From positions 1-64,000 of the forward strand of contig JNEU01000783.1 in NCBI GenBank assembly GCA_000697475.1: 64,000 nucleotides of DNA, read 5' to 3'. The notes below the pieces were generated by a model. It made no database searches, was not told the DNA's origin, and saw only the letters and a program-made list of their open reading frames with translations. The DNA comes from Lichtheimia corymbifera B2541 (lineage: Eukaryota; Mucoromycota; Mucoromycetes; Mucorales; Lichtheimiaceae). Shown in pieces: positions 46,083 through 56,663 of the stretch (its first letter is position 1; every line of letters starts with the position of its first letter). The position numbers were made by a program, and so were the translations under genes.

Positions 46083-47374
46083 ATGACACAATTCTTTCCT
46101 TTGATTCAACGCGACCTATCATTTACCCCTTACAGCCTTCAATGGGTCCCTAGTTCAGCTCGATTATGTGCTGTAGGAGCAACGACGCGTGGTGCAGGCA
46201 TCATATCAGTATACCGAGTAAACGGCAAACGATTAGAGATCGCCAATGAGGTAGCACCCCCTCATAATGTCGACAACACCACAAAGAGCTGACGTCGTAT
46301 CCATCCATTAGACAGAAACGCCTATGCCTTTAAGGTGTTGTTCATTTGGAGCTTCTGGTAAAACGACTCGACACGTGGCGACAGGCGACTTTGATGGAAG
46401 ATTGCAGTTATGGCAAGTGTGGATCTTTCTGGAGGATTCTTTGTCTTTGTAAATTGACCTATGTGTTGTTGTTGTAGGGATACAAACCGACTCGAGATAC
46501 CCACATCCAGTGTAAATGCACATGACACCATCATCAACATGGTAGATGGATCAATGCCAGAATTGGCTACGGCAAGTCGAGATGGTAAGTTGCCTTGGGA
46601 AAAAGGATATCCATCATGGTCATTCGACTGATTTATGGACTTGTATCAGGATGCGTCAAGGTGTGGGATACAAGGCAATTGGATAAGGCTGTTTTCAATG
46701 TACGGCATACCGAGCAACAAGATGCATGGTCAGTGGCATTCGGTAAGTACAAGACACGGCTTGTTTGGGTACAATTTGGTAAACTCAAAGAAATCCACTA
46801 TTAGGAGGATCGACCCACGACAATCGATTGATTGCAGCAGGATACGAGAATGGAGATCTGGAGTTGTTTGATCTTGCAGCATCACGCTATTTATGGAAAA
46901 CCAATATTGGAGCAGGAGTAAGTGTGGATGCCATAAAGGTAAAAGGATCGAACTGACACGCAAGAATAGATTTGCTCCATTGACTTTAATCAAGACAAGC
47001 TGGTGCTTAGTACGTTATCAGGATTGGCTATTGTGAATTTGACCAAGAATGGGACCATTGAGCAATTACAGGTAATTCATCAGTAGGGTGGATAGGGAAC
47101 ACCGGGTTGCTGACACCATTTTGGTTAGTCGTCGAGTGATACAACCATGTGGGCAGCTCATCATGTACCGCAAGATCCTCGATACTTTGGTGTTGTTGGT
47201 GGAGATGGTGTATTCCGGCTTTGGGATCATGATGGATCCAGACAGCAACCTGTGGCGGCATTATCTCTCAGCAAGCATCCCATCATTGCCTGCGATTGGA
47301 ATCGTGATAAGCAAGGACTCGTCGCATGTGCTTCCTTTGATCAAACCCTTCGGATAGCTCAAGTCATTTTTTAA
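46083..47374 (+). CDS. WDR92: WD40 protein, WDR92/DNAAF10-like (Monad)
   Basis: Seven exons (46083-46250, 46312-46412, 46478-46584, 46650-46742, 46805-46917, 46970-47071, 47129-47374), 309 aa, in phase. The start LIQRDLSFTPYSLQWVP, the repeats (ATGDFDGRLQLWD, ATASRDGCVKVWDTRQ, AAGYENGDLELFDL) and the end CDWNRDKQGLVACASFDQTL follow WDR92 in order. In animals and algae this protein works with the R2TP/prefoldin-like co-chaperone in assembling axonemal dyneins. Intron 2 (46413-46477) is GC-AG: only the GCAAGT donor gives LQLWDTNRLE, and the nearby GT donor breaks the frame. A protein slightly shorter than animal forms (about 355 aa) is inferred. Confidence 0.85.
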
Positions 47375-47585
47375 TCGAGCATTGTACATATATCGTGATC
47401 AAGGATAATACATGTTTTTGGATTGAACAAGCTTTGGATGGGGGAAAAGTGGGGCTTGGATTTGGCAACAAGTAATGTAGCACGGATTCAAGGTTTGCGT
47501 TGCACAATGCAGAAAAGGGGGGAATAGCGGCTTTCAGCATTTTTTTTGGTTGTTTCGTCTTTTTTCTTTTCTTTACCACCTGCCC

Positions 47586-48818
47586 ATGTGGTTTTCCTTA
47601 TTCAACTGGAGATCTTCACCACCTGACAACTCGTATGATGCCCTTTTACATCACCCAGACTTCCGACTCGTGCATGTCGCTGATGATGAGAAACGTTCCA
47701 TGACAGTCATATACCCATCCAAAGATACACATCATCTGAACCGACTCGCAACAAAACAAAATCAATTTTATGCATTATCACATTTATGGGGAGCTGATGC
47801 CCATGAACATCCATGGTATGAGATTGGTACCTATATTCATGATCGAGAAGGTCGACCCATTGATCCTATACCGATGCGACCTGAGAAACGTGAAACGTTG
47901 CTTGCACTATTGGAGTCAAAGCCCGATAGTTACTGGTGGATCGATGTTTTATGTACAAGGGCTGATATGCCGCTGGTGATAATGGGAAGCATTTATCGGT
48001 ATTGCATCTGCTGTTACGCCATGGTGGATTGTTTGCCAGCAACCATGGAAACCATTTCTGGAGAAAAGCTCTTGCAGATGTGCTGGGATTTCCATTATGA
48101 GGATCCTTGGTATCGGTTAACGATAAAATGGTCCAAACATGTACAAGCACTAGGCGAATTTCTTGATTGTCGGTGGTGGCAGCGTGTGTGGACATGGCAA
48201 GAGATGGCACTTCAAAAGGACGTTATCATAATATCGGAGCGGAGTGGTAAACGGTGGATGGATACTTGCATTGAAGCCCTTCAACTGGTTCATTTGTACA
48301 AGATGCGCGCTTACTATCATCGTCGCACACACCAAGATGTTGAATTGGAGGCACCCGACATTCCACTTGTGGATAGACAGCTGATGGAATCATCGCTGAA
48401 TAAGATATCCAGACAAATTGCTGAGCTCTTCCGACCAAGGAACTTTGCCGATCTTACCGTGGATGGATACGCATTGTCATCACCTTATGCATTCTTCAAG
48501 CTCATTGAAAGTCTTGGCAACTCACAACGAACGTGCATGGATCCTGTGGATTACGTTTATGGAGTACTGGGTTTTCTGCTATGGGATATTCCCAGAATGA
48601 ATCATCCTGATGAAGTATGGCAAGCCTTTCTCTCACAGCTTGAAGACTATATTGCACGCTCACTAGAAGAATCACAATGTATGGGAGGAGGGATCGTATC
48701 AATCGAGATTTCACAAAGGGCAAGGACATTTGATCTGGCCATAGCCAAAAATATGAAGGATGTATATAAAGGTTTATTGCAAGTGAGAGCCAAAGATGGA
48801 TACTTGTTTATAATATAA
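47586..48818 (+). CDS. HET-like domain protein 4 (single exon)
   Basis: One frame of 410 codons from the ATG at 47586 (an upstream in-frame ATG at 47550 would add 12 residues). Core: FYALSHLWG (about 62), PIPMRPEKRE, YWWIDVLCTRADMP, CYAMVDC, RVWTWQEMALQKDVIII (about 200) and RTCMDPVDYVYGVLG (about 315). It lacks the tiny first exon of proteins 1, 2 and 5, and like protein 3 has no introns. It lies between WDR92 and UVSSA on the same strand, with about 0.2 kb on the left and 0.15 kb on the right. HET-domain role inferred. Confidence 0.85.
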   Translation: MWFSLFNWRSSPPDNSYDALLHHPDFRLVHVADDEKRSMTVIYPSKDTHHLNRLATKQNQFYALSHLWGADAHEHPWYEIGTYIHDREGRPIDPIPMRPEKRETLLALLESKPDSYWWIDVLCTRADMPLVIMGSIYRYCICCYAMVDCLPATMETISGEKLLQMCWDFHYEDPWYRLTIKWSKHVQALGEFLDCRWWQRVWTWQEMALQKDVIIISERSGKRWMDTCIEALQLVHLYKMRAYYHRRTHQDVELEAPDIPLVDRQLMESSLNKISRQIAELFRPRNFADLTVDGYALSSPYAFFKLIESLGNSQRTCMDPVDYVYGVLGFLLWDIPRMNHPDEVWQAFLSQLEDYIARSLEESQCMGGGIVSIEISQRARTFDLAIAKNMKDVYKGLLQVRAKDGYLFII

Positions 48819-48964
48819 AGAAGAATACAATGAAATGAAATGAACTATGAATGCTGCATGATCAGGTAACACACCCCCGAATGGCAAGGTTTCACACCGA
48901 CACAAATGTCTAATGCTGCGGTCTCCCTCTCTCTTTTTTTTTCCTTTGCTCTTTCTTGGTTGCT

Positions 48965-51550
48965 ATGGAAGCACAGCTACAGCCTCTCATTAAGCAAATC
49001 ACAGAGACTGGCGAATGGTCGCTTGATCGAGACATGCTCAAGGTTGGAAACGACATTATAGATCTGTCTACGTGGTACCAATCGACTGACACGAACAACG
49101 TTTATTACTGCATGTGTAGAAAATCAAGAGCATTTGCAAGCGAGGGGATGCCAATGTGGAAACGGCGTTTACGATATGGTTCGCCCAACTCAAAACAGAA
49201 CACGCACAGGTAAACGTGTACGTGCATATACGCATGGCTTATTTATTGACGGTGGCTATAATAGATTCGATATTCATGCGTGCAATTAGCCGAAGAATTA
49301 TTTCAACGCTCACATCGATTTCGAGAGTTGCTGGCCGACGAGTTTCCTGCTTTTTTATCATTGACCATTGGCATTCAGAAACGAGCATTACCGCCACCAC
49401 CGAATGTAGCTGCCAAACTCAAACAATACGCTCTGGCACTCGTTAAAGCATGGCATGAGAAATATGCAGCTCTGTATCGACCCCTTGGAATCGGATATGA
49501 TTATTTGCTTCATCAAGGATTCTTGGCCCAAGGCACATCATCATTAGCATCCATCCATGCCAGCCATGATAATCAGGTAAGGTAGGTTCATGTTATCAGA
49601 CGATTGAATGCTCACCATTCTTTCAAAGGCACAAATGAGAGCCATCTATCAACGACGCATAACCCAAATCAAACGAGAAATGGAAGAGCACTTTGATCTG
49701 ATGAAGGAGAATCTCAATTCGATGGAAGGTGTATTTGATATCCTGGTTCCACGCAACGAAGGCGATTCGATCGATTTTGATGCCTTGATGAAAGCCGACT
49801 ATGAAAGTGGCACAACTGATACGGGAGAAAAATACAGAGAGGTATGTGTAGGTTTTGGTTGGAAAGTAAAACAAGGAGCTCACATTGGATCAACTAGGAT
49901 ATCCTATCACATGGTCTAGCATCCAATCGTTACAAGATCGAGATTGACTTGTCAGAGAATCCCTTGGGAGATGTGCATGAATCGGAAGAGAACAAGGTCC
50001 TTTACGAGCAATTACGAGAAAGTCATCGGCTGCTTATCAATAAACATTTGCCCATGTTGAACGTATGGATTAAGAGTCTTGGACGAATGGATCATCCGGT
50101 AAGGGATATAGGAACGGATTAAGGATACAAAGAAACTCATCCTGTGTATCTTTGACAGGATCGTGACAAGTTATTGAAGCAGTTGCTTAGTTTGAAAACC
50201 AAGATCACCGAGGACACACTTCGCAAATCAGACTTGTTAGGCATTGAACAACAGCAACAGCAGCAAGATGATGAGGATGAGGATTATTTAGAGGAGCTCT
50301 TCGAGGATGTACCGCTGGACGGACCATCAAATCAGCCATCAGGAGCAGCATCAGATAGGAAGAATGGTGGACTGTCAACCAAGCTGCCACCAGCTCAACG
50401 CATATTTCCTTTGGCTTATGAACCAGGATTGGAAGAGGATGTTACTTACAACAAAGCGGCTGTATTTCCACAATTGCCTTCAAAATCAGAAAGGTAAGAC
50501 GAAAAAGGATAAGGATGAGATGTTCTTGGATAGGTAATAATGACTTTTTTTGGACAGAGAGGGCAACGACGAAGGGCAAGATGATACATCAAAAGGCAAA
50601 GGCAAGGCTCGAGCAACCACGATGTCTAGAGAAGGTGAGTAGTATCTTGTTCCCTTTAATGATGATTGACGCTTACATATTCTCTTTTTCCCAGAGCTAC
50701 TCAAGAAGGCACCAGTGGTTGAGGTAGGCTATTAGTTACCAATACCCATTGTCGTAATTGCTAACAACGTATATCTCTTCTTGACTCTAGTGGTAAATAT
50801 TTGATTATGAATTGTGACACGTCCGCCACGGCATCCTCACATGATCTTTTTTTATAGGGGCGATGATCTATATTACTGGGACAAGTCGAACGTTCAATTC
50901 AATAGCAGTGGAATAGGCAAGTTGTACAGTAGGGGATGGTTAATAGCATAGGTATACTAATATATGTTGCATATATCAGAACGACAACATCGGTTTATGG
51001 GAACTGGCGAAGGCACACATGAGATGCCGGAGAAGCTGTTGGATCAATTAACGAAGCGAGCAACATATTACAAGGATCAAATGCCAAAAGAAGTACCAGT
51101 AAGTGAGGTATATTCTATACCTTAACGTTATATGCTCATTTTAATGGGTAGGCATGTCGTGCTCCTTTACGGAACGGCAAATTGTGCCCTAGACGTGATC
51201 TCGTAACCTGTCCTTTCCATGGCAAGATTATCCCACGTGACGAAATAGGACGACCGCTTCATGAAGAGGATCAGCGTGAGCAGCAGCCCAATAGCAACAA
51301 GCAATTATGGGAGGATATAGAGGGAGATGTGATGCGACAGCAAGGACAAGAGCAAATTGATACCAAGCGCAAGAAAAGGAAGAAACAGCAAAACAGCACC
51401 AATTTGATTGATATTCGACAAAAGAAGGAAAACAGCTATACCCGATTACAGAAAAAACTTGATACACCAAGCGTACGACGGATGGTAGAGGAAGCCGAGG
51501 ATTATGAGCGTAGTATCAAATCGAGAAATAGAAATGCCAATATATGGTAG
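48965..51550 (+). CDS. UVSSA: UV-stimulated scaffold protein A (UVSSA)
   Basis: Transcription-coupled nucleotide excision repair factor. In animals it joins stalled RNA polymerase II and brings in TFIIH and USP7. Exons: 48965-49042, 49120-49209, 49265-49576, 49629-49841, 49898-50098, 50159-50493, 50558-50634, 50695-50723, 50791-50792, 50858-50916, 50980-51098 and 51152-51550, giving 637 aa. The N-terminal VHS-like half reads IWFAQLKTEHAQIRY and LAEELFQRSHRFRELL. The middle is acidic. The conserved C-terminal domain (DUF2043) starts WGDDLYYWD and carries the zinc-binding CRAPLRNGKLC and CPFHGKIIPRDEIGRPL. Intron 1 uses a GTTGGA donor and intron 10 (50917-50979) is GC-AG. A 2-nt exon (50791-50792, 'tg') is needed to join VVE to WGDD in frame. 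UVSSA is not found in budding yeast, so its retention here is informative. Confidence 0.88.
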
Positions 51551-51912
51551 ATAAAGTACTTTTTTATTATCAACTTTATAATATTATTAAAAAAATGGAG
51601 TAATCAACACAGGGATAAGATAACCAAAAAGGAAATGAAGGCCAAAGAGATCACCATAGTAGGGTAGGATACATGGAATTGGAAGGGATCAACGATTGGC
51701 GATGATGATACGCACCCCGCTTGCATAGCACTACACTGCTGCTATCCACCACATCAACCCCTTACAATGTTAACATGCTGACAATGACACCATGGAAATT
51801 AAAAGTATTATTTATTAATAAAGCGATCTGCATACAATATATGTACATTCGTAGAAGGATAATGCTGAGAATAGGCGAAAAGATATAATAAGGGTGAACT
51901 TCAAACGAACAA

Positions 51913-53072
51913 TTAGACACGAAGGACAATCTTTCCCACCGTTCGATGAAACTCGATTTCAAATGTGCCTTGGCACCATCCTTAAGGTCGAATATCTGAT
52001 CCTCTCGAAGGACGCTCTTGATAGAACCATTGGCCAATAATGGATGGATCTCTTCAGCAAACCGATGCCATGGGACATGCACCGCTGCCATACGATATGG
52101 ACGACTTCCAGCAATCATGCGTCCCATAACGGTGAATGCTACCTTGGTGATATCCAGGACACCGATCTTCTCAGAACCAAGATGCGATTGAGGACCAACG
52201 GCAGTAGAGTATACGGATCCTTTTTTCAGCAATCCCACAAATTGATTGTAATAACCGTCATCACCAATGCAGTCAGATATTAAATCATAGGTCTCCAACT
52301 CCTTCTTCAGCTCCTCCATGTCTTGTTGCAAGTTGTAGGCGACAACACGATATGCATCCAAGCTGGACACCAATTTTGCGTTCTTGTCACTGCAAATGGC
52401 CACCACTTTTGCACCAATAGCCTTGCCAATTTGAACAGCATACGTCCCAACACCACCAGATGCACCAATGACAAGGATTTTCTTTTCACCACTGCTAGGC
52501 AGGTTTCCTAGAACGACAATGCCTTGATATGCCGTGACGGCTTTAACAACCAATTGAGTACTTTGTACATATTCATTTTCCTTGAACAAGATCACTCACT
52601 GGCAACACCAACAGCAGCGGCCTCTTCGAATGACATGTTGCTTGGCTTCTTCATGATTGCGCCTTTACCGAGAGTGGCAACAAGCTATATTACATCCATA
52701 TCTCAATACTGTATTCCAAATAGCCAGTAGATTACTTACGTATTCAGCATAGGAACCATATTCCAGGCCAACTGGCATCTCCAAGGAACCGTAGACCTCG
52801 TCATCGACGACGATACCGGAATAGTCGCCTCCAATGATTGCTTGTGGAGACTTGAACAATGCGTTGAACAATATGTTGGATACGTTGCCTGAACGATACT
52901 TGGTGTCTGCAGCGTTGACTCCAGCAGCTTTGACCTTGACCAGAATGTCAGTGGGGTTGCGAATGGCGGGTGTCTTGATCTCGACCTACTTTAGCGATTC
53001 CTCTGCTGGCCCATAATGAGTCACTTGCAAGGCGTGCATTGTGGGTGGGATCGTTGATGAAGAATCGGTCAT
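51913..53072 (-). pseudogene. Decayed medium-chain dehydrogenase/reductase (quinone oxidoreductase-like)
   Basis: Three exons can be laid out: 53072-52740, 52684-52600 and 52540-51913 (introns 55 and 59 bp, in phase). Landmarks are GPAEESLK..VEIKTP, VKAAGVNAADTKYRSG, SFEEAAAVGVA, TAYQGIVVLG and the NAD(P)-binding VIGASGGVGTYAVQIGKAIGAKV. Three lesions are visible. An in-frame TAG (52988-52986) sits between ESLK and VEIK. About 15 residues of the usual loop between GDYSGIVV and DEVYG are missing. A one-base frameshift near 51960 means that HRTVGKIVLRV and its stop are only reached in a shifted frame. Splice sites are still intact, so decay is recent. Without the shift the last exon runs on to 51762 as unrelated sequence. 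Confidence 0.8.
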
Positions 53073-54489
53073 GTTGGTATGTGTGTTTCTGGAACAAATA
53101 GAAGCCAGTGCTGGTCTATATGCACGACAAATCAGGTCACACAAATGAGTGCGTGTACTTTCTTTGTATTGCTCAATCAAAGCGGCGCCCTTCTAGTGAC
53201 ACAAATACCACGTCTTTTATGCCGATATACGTACTGCAAGGACCCACATGACGCTTATAGACACAAAGATGAAATGCTCTCTTCTAGATTCTGCTGCTCA
53301 TAAATAAAGCTAATGATTTGCTGCTGATCACGTGGTTATGAAATGCCACAATGGGTCAAATGGTTGGCATGGCTGTTGCTTTATTGAAGAGGGGGTTGGG
53401 ATGCGTGTGAATCACGTGAATAAGGATCCATAAAAAATGGCAGGGTGGACAGTGTCAAATTCGGTGTTCTCTTTCCAGCTGCATTTCCCTTGCTCTTCAC
53501 ATTCCTCTTCCAAGATGGCACCTATGTATCCCACCATTACGGAGCATCGGTCACCAATTATGTAACGAGCAACTGTATTCCTTGGTCAAGGTTGTTGACG
53601 ACCGACCGGTCTGCTTCAAGAGGTCATTTCCTTAGCAACCATATCCTTATTTGGATGTTGCGACGTTTATTCATTCTGATATTGGGAATCAAGGTAAAGA
53701 AGATAGATGGGTGATATGTTTGCAAAAGGGGTTGATGGTTGACAAGTTGGTCATGTTGCTAGGCTGCACGACATAATAATAGCCATTTTGGATGATACTA
53801 TACATTACGAAGAGGTACTGGATCACACAAGGCGACTATGACATTGGATGGCAGTCTGCTCTGCAATAGGATGTTCCACGATGTTGAATGAGAAACATTG
53901 GTTCAACGATCCCATCGACAGAAATCAGCAATATCGACAAGTGGGCAACGTGGGGTCAGCCTATCAAGAGTGGACATCAATTGGATCTGCTGCAGCAATG
54001 GACAGCAACAATGATCAACCAAGGCAACAAAGACTTTTACATTCTTATCAAGTTTCATTGTCGTCCAAGTCATCAGCTGGTCCTGCATTATATTTCTCGT
54101 CATTGTTTGGCGTACCGTGTCCTACATATAATTGCGTTGAGTTTCCAGGGATTGTCAACGACTTTTACGATCATGTTGCAAGTGTTCACTAGCCACTATG
54201 GAAGGTTACGATGATGTCGGACAACCAGCCTCACGATTACGTTTACGAGGTGCCATATACAATGACTCAATACCAAGCGACCCAGTACATAGCTCTTTGT
54301 AACTACGGTTATCACAATACAGTTTTTCTTTTTCTTCTTCTTCAATGAACCTTTTTTTATTGTTGGATGCAATAAAGATTTTGCCGAGTGGCATCAGCGC
54401 ATGCTTAATGATGGGGAACACGTGATAGTTTTTCATTGTTTGGCTGTACAACAGGGTAGAGGAGAATGAGGAAACCTTATATAATAACG
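53073..54489. other. Unresolved region with broken coding-like stretches
   Basis: Plus-strand frames at 53445-53714, 53848-54192 and 53888-54214 are moderately long, but no arrangement of splice sites gave a coherent protein and no domain is recognised. They may be gene debris. The 5' flank of the reductase relic lies at the left. Confidence 0.35.
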
Positions 54490-54933
54490 TTAAAGAGGAC
54501 AATCATACTGAGGAAAATGCGCTTTCTGTCTCGTACTTCCTTTGCATATTATAAACTCGGAATAGCACCGTCGTCTTCCAAAGTTTGACACGCGAGTAGT
54601 ACCTTTGTCATACATTGTTTGTATCCCGACACCAAAGCGATTCCGGTACATATGCTCATTCAATCGGTTTCTTGTTTCGATTAAGCCATAACATAGTCTA
54701 TTGTTGTTGTTTTTAAGGAGGGTTGTTGATATGAGATCACGTGGTGTTAGCCCATAGATGGCTGTGTTGCTTTTATCCATCAACAGTTTGATCGGCATCT
54801 TGGTCGTCACACAAGCGTTGGTGCACCCAGATTTAAAAAGTCTAGCACGTCCCTTGTTATTGGTACACCTTTTTTTTCTTTTCCACTTTTCAAACATGAC
54901 ATGCAACACTAACGAGTATAGGGACCCCAACAA
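54490..54933 (-). pseudogene. Possible ankyrin-repeat gene fragment
   Basis: The minus-strand frame reads IKLLMDKSNTAIYGLTPRDL, resembling the end of an ankyrin repeat (KLLLxxGA...GLTPxDLA), followed by a basic tail. Only the 3' part is present. Its 5' side runs into the start of HET-like gene 5, which lies on the opposite strand and overlaps it by about 38 nt. It looks like a remnant truncated at that boundary. Weakly supported. Confidence 0.3.
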
Positions 54934-56302
54934 AGTAAGTAGGTATATGAAGCATTATTGCACTGAGAACGGTATTCATGGCCTTTTAGATATCCATAAA
55001 CGTTGAGGCTCACAAAGGCTACCACTATAAACGTTTTTTCGAACAAGGGCTTAATGCACTTTTGGCCGACCCACACTTTTTGCTCCTGTACGTACCGGAG
55101 AATGGCACCAAAATGCAAGTTATACGACCCGCTAGCAATCCACATCATATCGAGCGCATAATGAAAATGATGAATGATGAAACCAAAGAGATTCCATCCT
55201 TTTATTATGCCTTGTCACACGTTTGGGGAATCTCAGATAGCAATCGACACCTATGGACCGATATTGGCAACTATGTGGATGATGAAGAAGGGAACCCTGT
55301 TGATCCTGTTTCAATGCGACCTGAGAAACGTGATCCGTTACTTGCATTGCTCAAAGATCATCCTGGCAGTTATTGGTGGATTGATGTCTTGTGTGCACGT
55401 ACCGATACACCGCTAGATATCATGGGCGATATTTATTCTTGTTGCAATGAGTGCATTGTCATGATCGATTGCAACCCTGGTCTAATACCGCAACTTTGCG
55501 CAATGATGGATGTGGATGAAGCATTTCCAAACTACGCCTGGGTGCTTGAAAACCGAAATCTAGACGACCTTTTGCCTTACAAGCAACTCTACGATAACAA
55601 ATATCCTCAGATGGTTGACCTCTTATATGCGCTGATGCAAAGTCAATGGTGGAAACGTGTATGGACCTGGCAAGAGATGGCTCTACCTGTTGGAGGTGTA
55701 CGTCTTATGGCGGAAACAGGCACGCATCAACCACTATGCAACACAATCACGGTGGATGACTTGGGCCGCTTTTACAACGCGGTGTTTGTTATGAATGAAT
55801 ATGAATATAATCGACAGCTACAAGAGTCAAAACGTACGTCATATCAAATGCTTTGGCTATTCTCTATGATGCTAACTTTTCAATAGAATGTACTGAATGG
55901 CTGAATGTGAGAAGCGTATTGCATTGGCTTTTTGATATATTCCGCGCACGACGATCCAATAATCAGCGTATCAAAAAGAAAAAGAATGCAAGGATATTTT
56001 ACTTTTTAATTTGCTCACTGGGTAAGTCCACCAGACGATGCATGGACCCTGTTGACTATGTCTACGGTGTGCTCGGCATGTTCCATTTCAAAATCCCAAG
56101 GATGAATGATCCGAATATGGTTTGGCAGCTCTTTCTCTCCGAGCTTGACAATTACATGATGGATTTTAAGGATAAGAAGTTTTCATGGGGAAGGATTACT
56201 GGAATCAGTGATAATGCATACCAAATCGATTTACTGAAAGCTGCAAACATGGCTGATGTATACAATGATTTGCTCGTAGTCGTAGAGGACGGCGACCAAT
56301 AA
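54896..56302 (+). CDS. HET-like domain protein 5
   Basis: Predicted 432 aa from exons 54896-54934, 54990-55833 and 55887-56302 (introns 55 and 53 bp, in phase). Exon 1 encodes MTCNTNEYRDPNK, closely matching exon 1 of protein 1 although the genes are 38 kb apart and on opposite strands. Core: FYYALSHVWG, DPVSMRPEKRD, YWWIDVLCARTDTP, CIVMIDC, RVWTWQEMALPVGGVRLM and RRCMDPVDYVYGVLG. The C-terminal block GRITGISDNAYQIDLLKA is also shared with proteins 1 and 2. It belongs to the same recent subfamily as proteins 1 and 2 but is now embedded among housekeeping genes. Function inferred from the domain only. Confidence 0.87.
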
Positions 56303-56663
56303 AGCATTGATTTATTATTCTCAAAGCATAAAAGGTGATCATTGACTGGAGTGGGGAGCATGGGGACATGTGTAATATGCAGGAGTGGAAATGATCACCC
56401 ACTGCCAAATCTCAATATCACCACGATCTCATGGTCTACACCTTCCTTCAATTCCCCCTTTCCAATTATCCAATTTACTCATCACTTTTGAATCCACGTA
56501 TCCTCCTAAGTAATACACAGCATTGTTTTGCTCATAATGGTATCATTTCTATATCAACGAGTTGTAGGGATTGTAGAGAGAGTGTGATGAGACTAGTAGT
56601 TGCGTAATATGCTGTAATGTGTGGATGAAGTTGCTGTTGTTGTCAATTAATGCTTGTGGTGGT
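56303..56663. other. Convergent intergenic region
   Basis: No gene supported; lies between the 3' ends of HET-like gene 5 and the RUD3-like gene. Confidence 0.5.

Noticed and set aside
51762..51912. Long hydrophobic C-terminal extension of the reductase
   Set aside because: It arises only from reading past the frameshift; the family C-terminus VGKIVLRV is found in the shifted frame with a stop at 51913-51915.
52541..52599. Start of the reductase at 52595 (ILFKENEYVQSTQ...)
   Set aside because: These codons lie inside a 59-bp GT-AG intron; splicing it out joins GVA to TVTAYQG as expected for the family.
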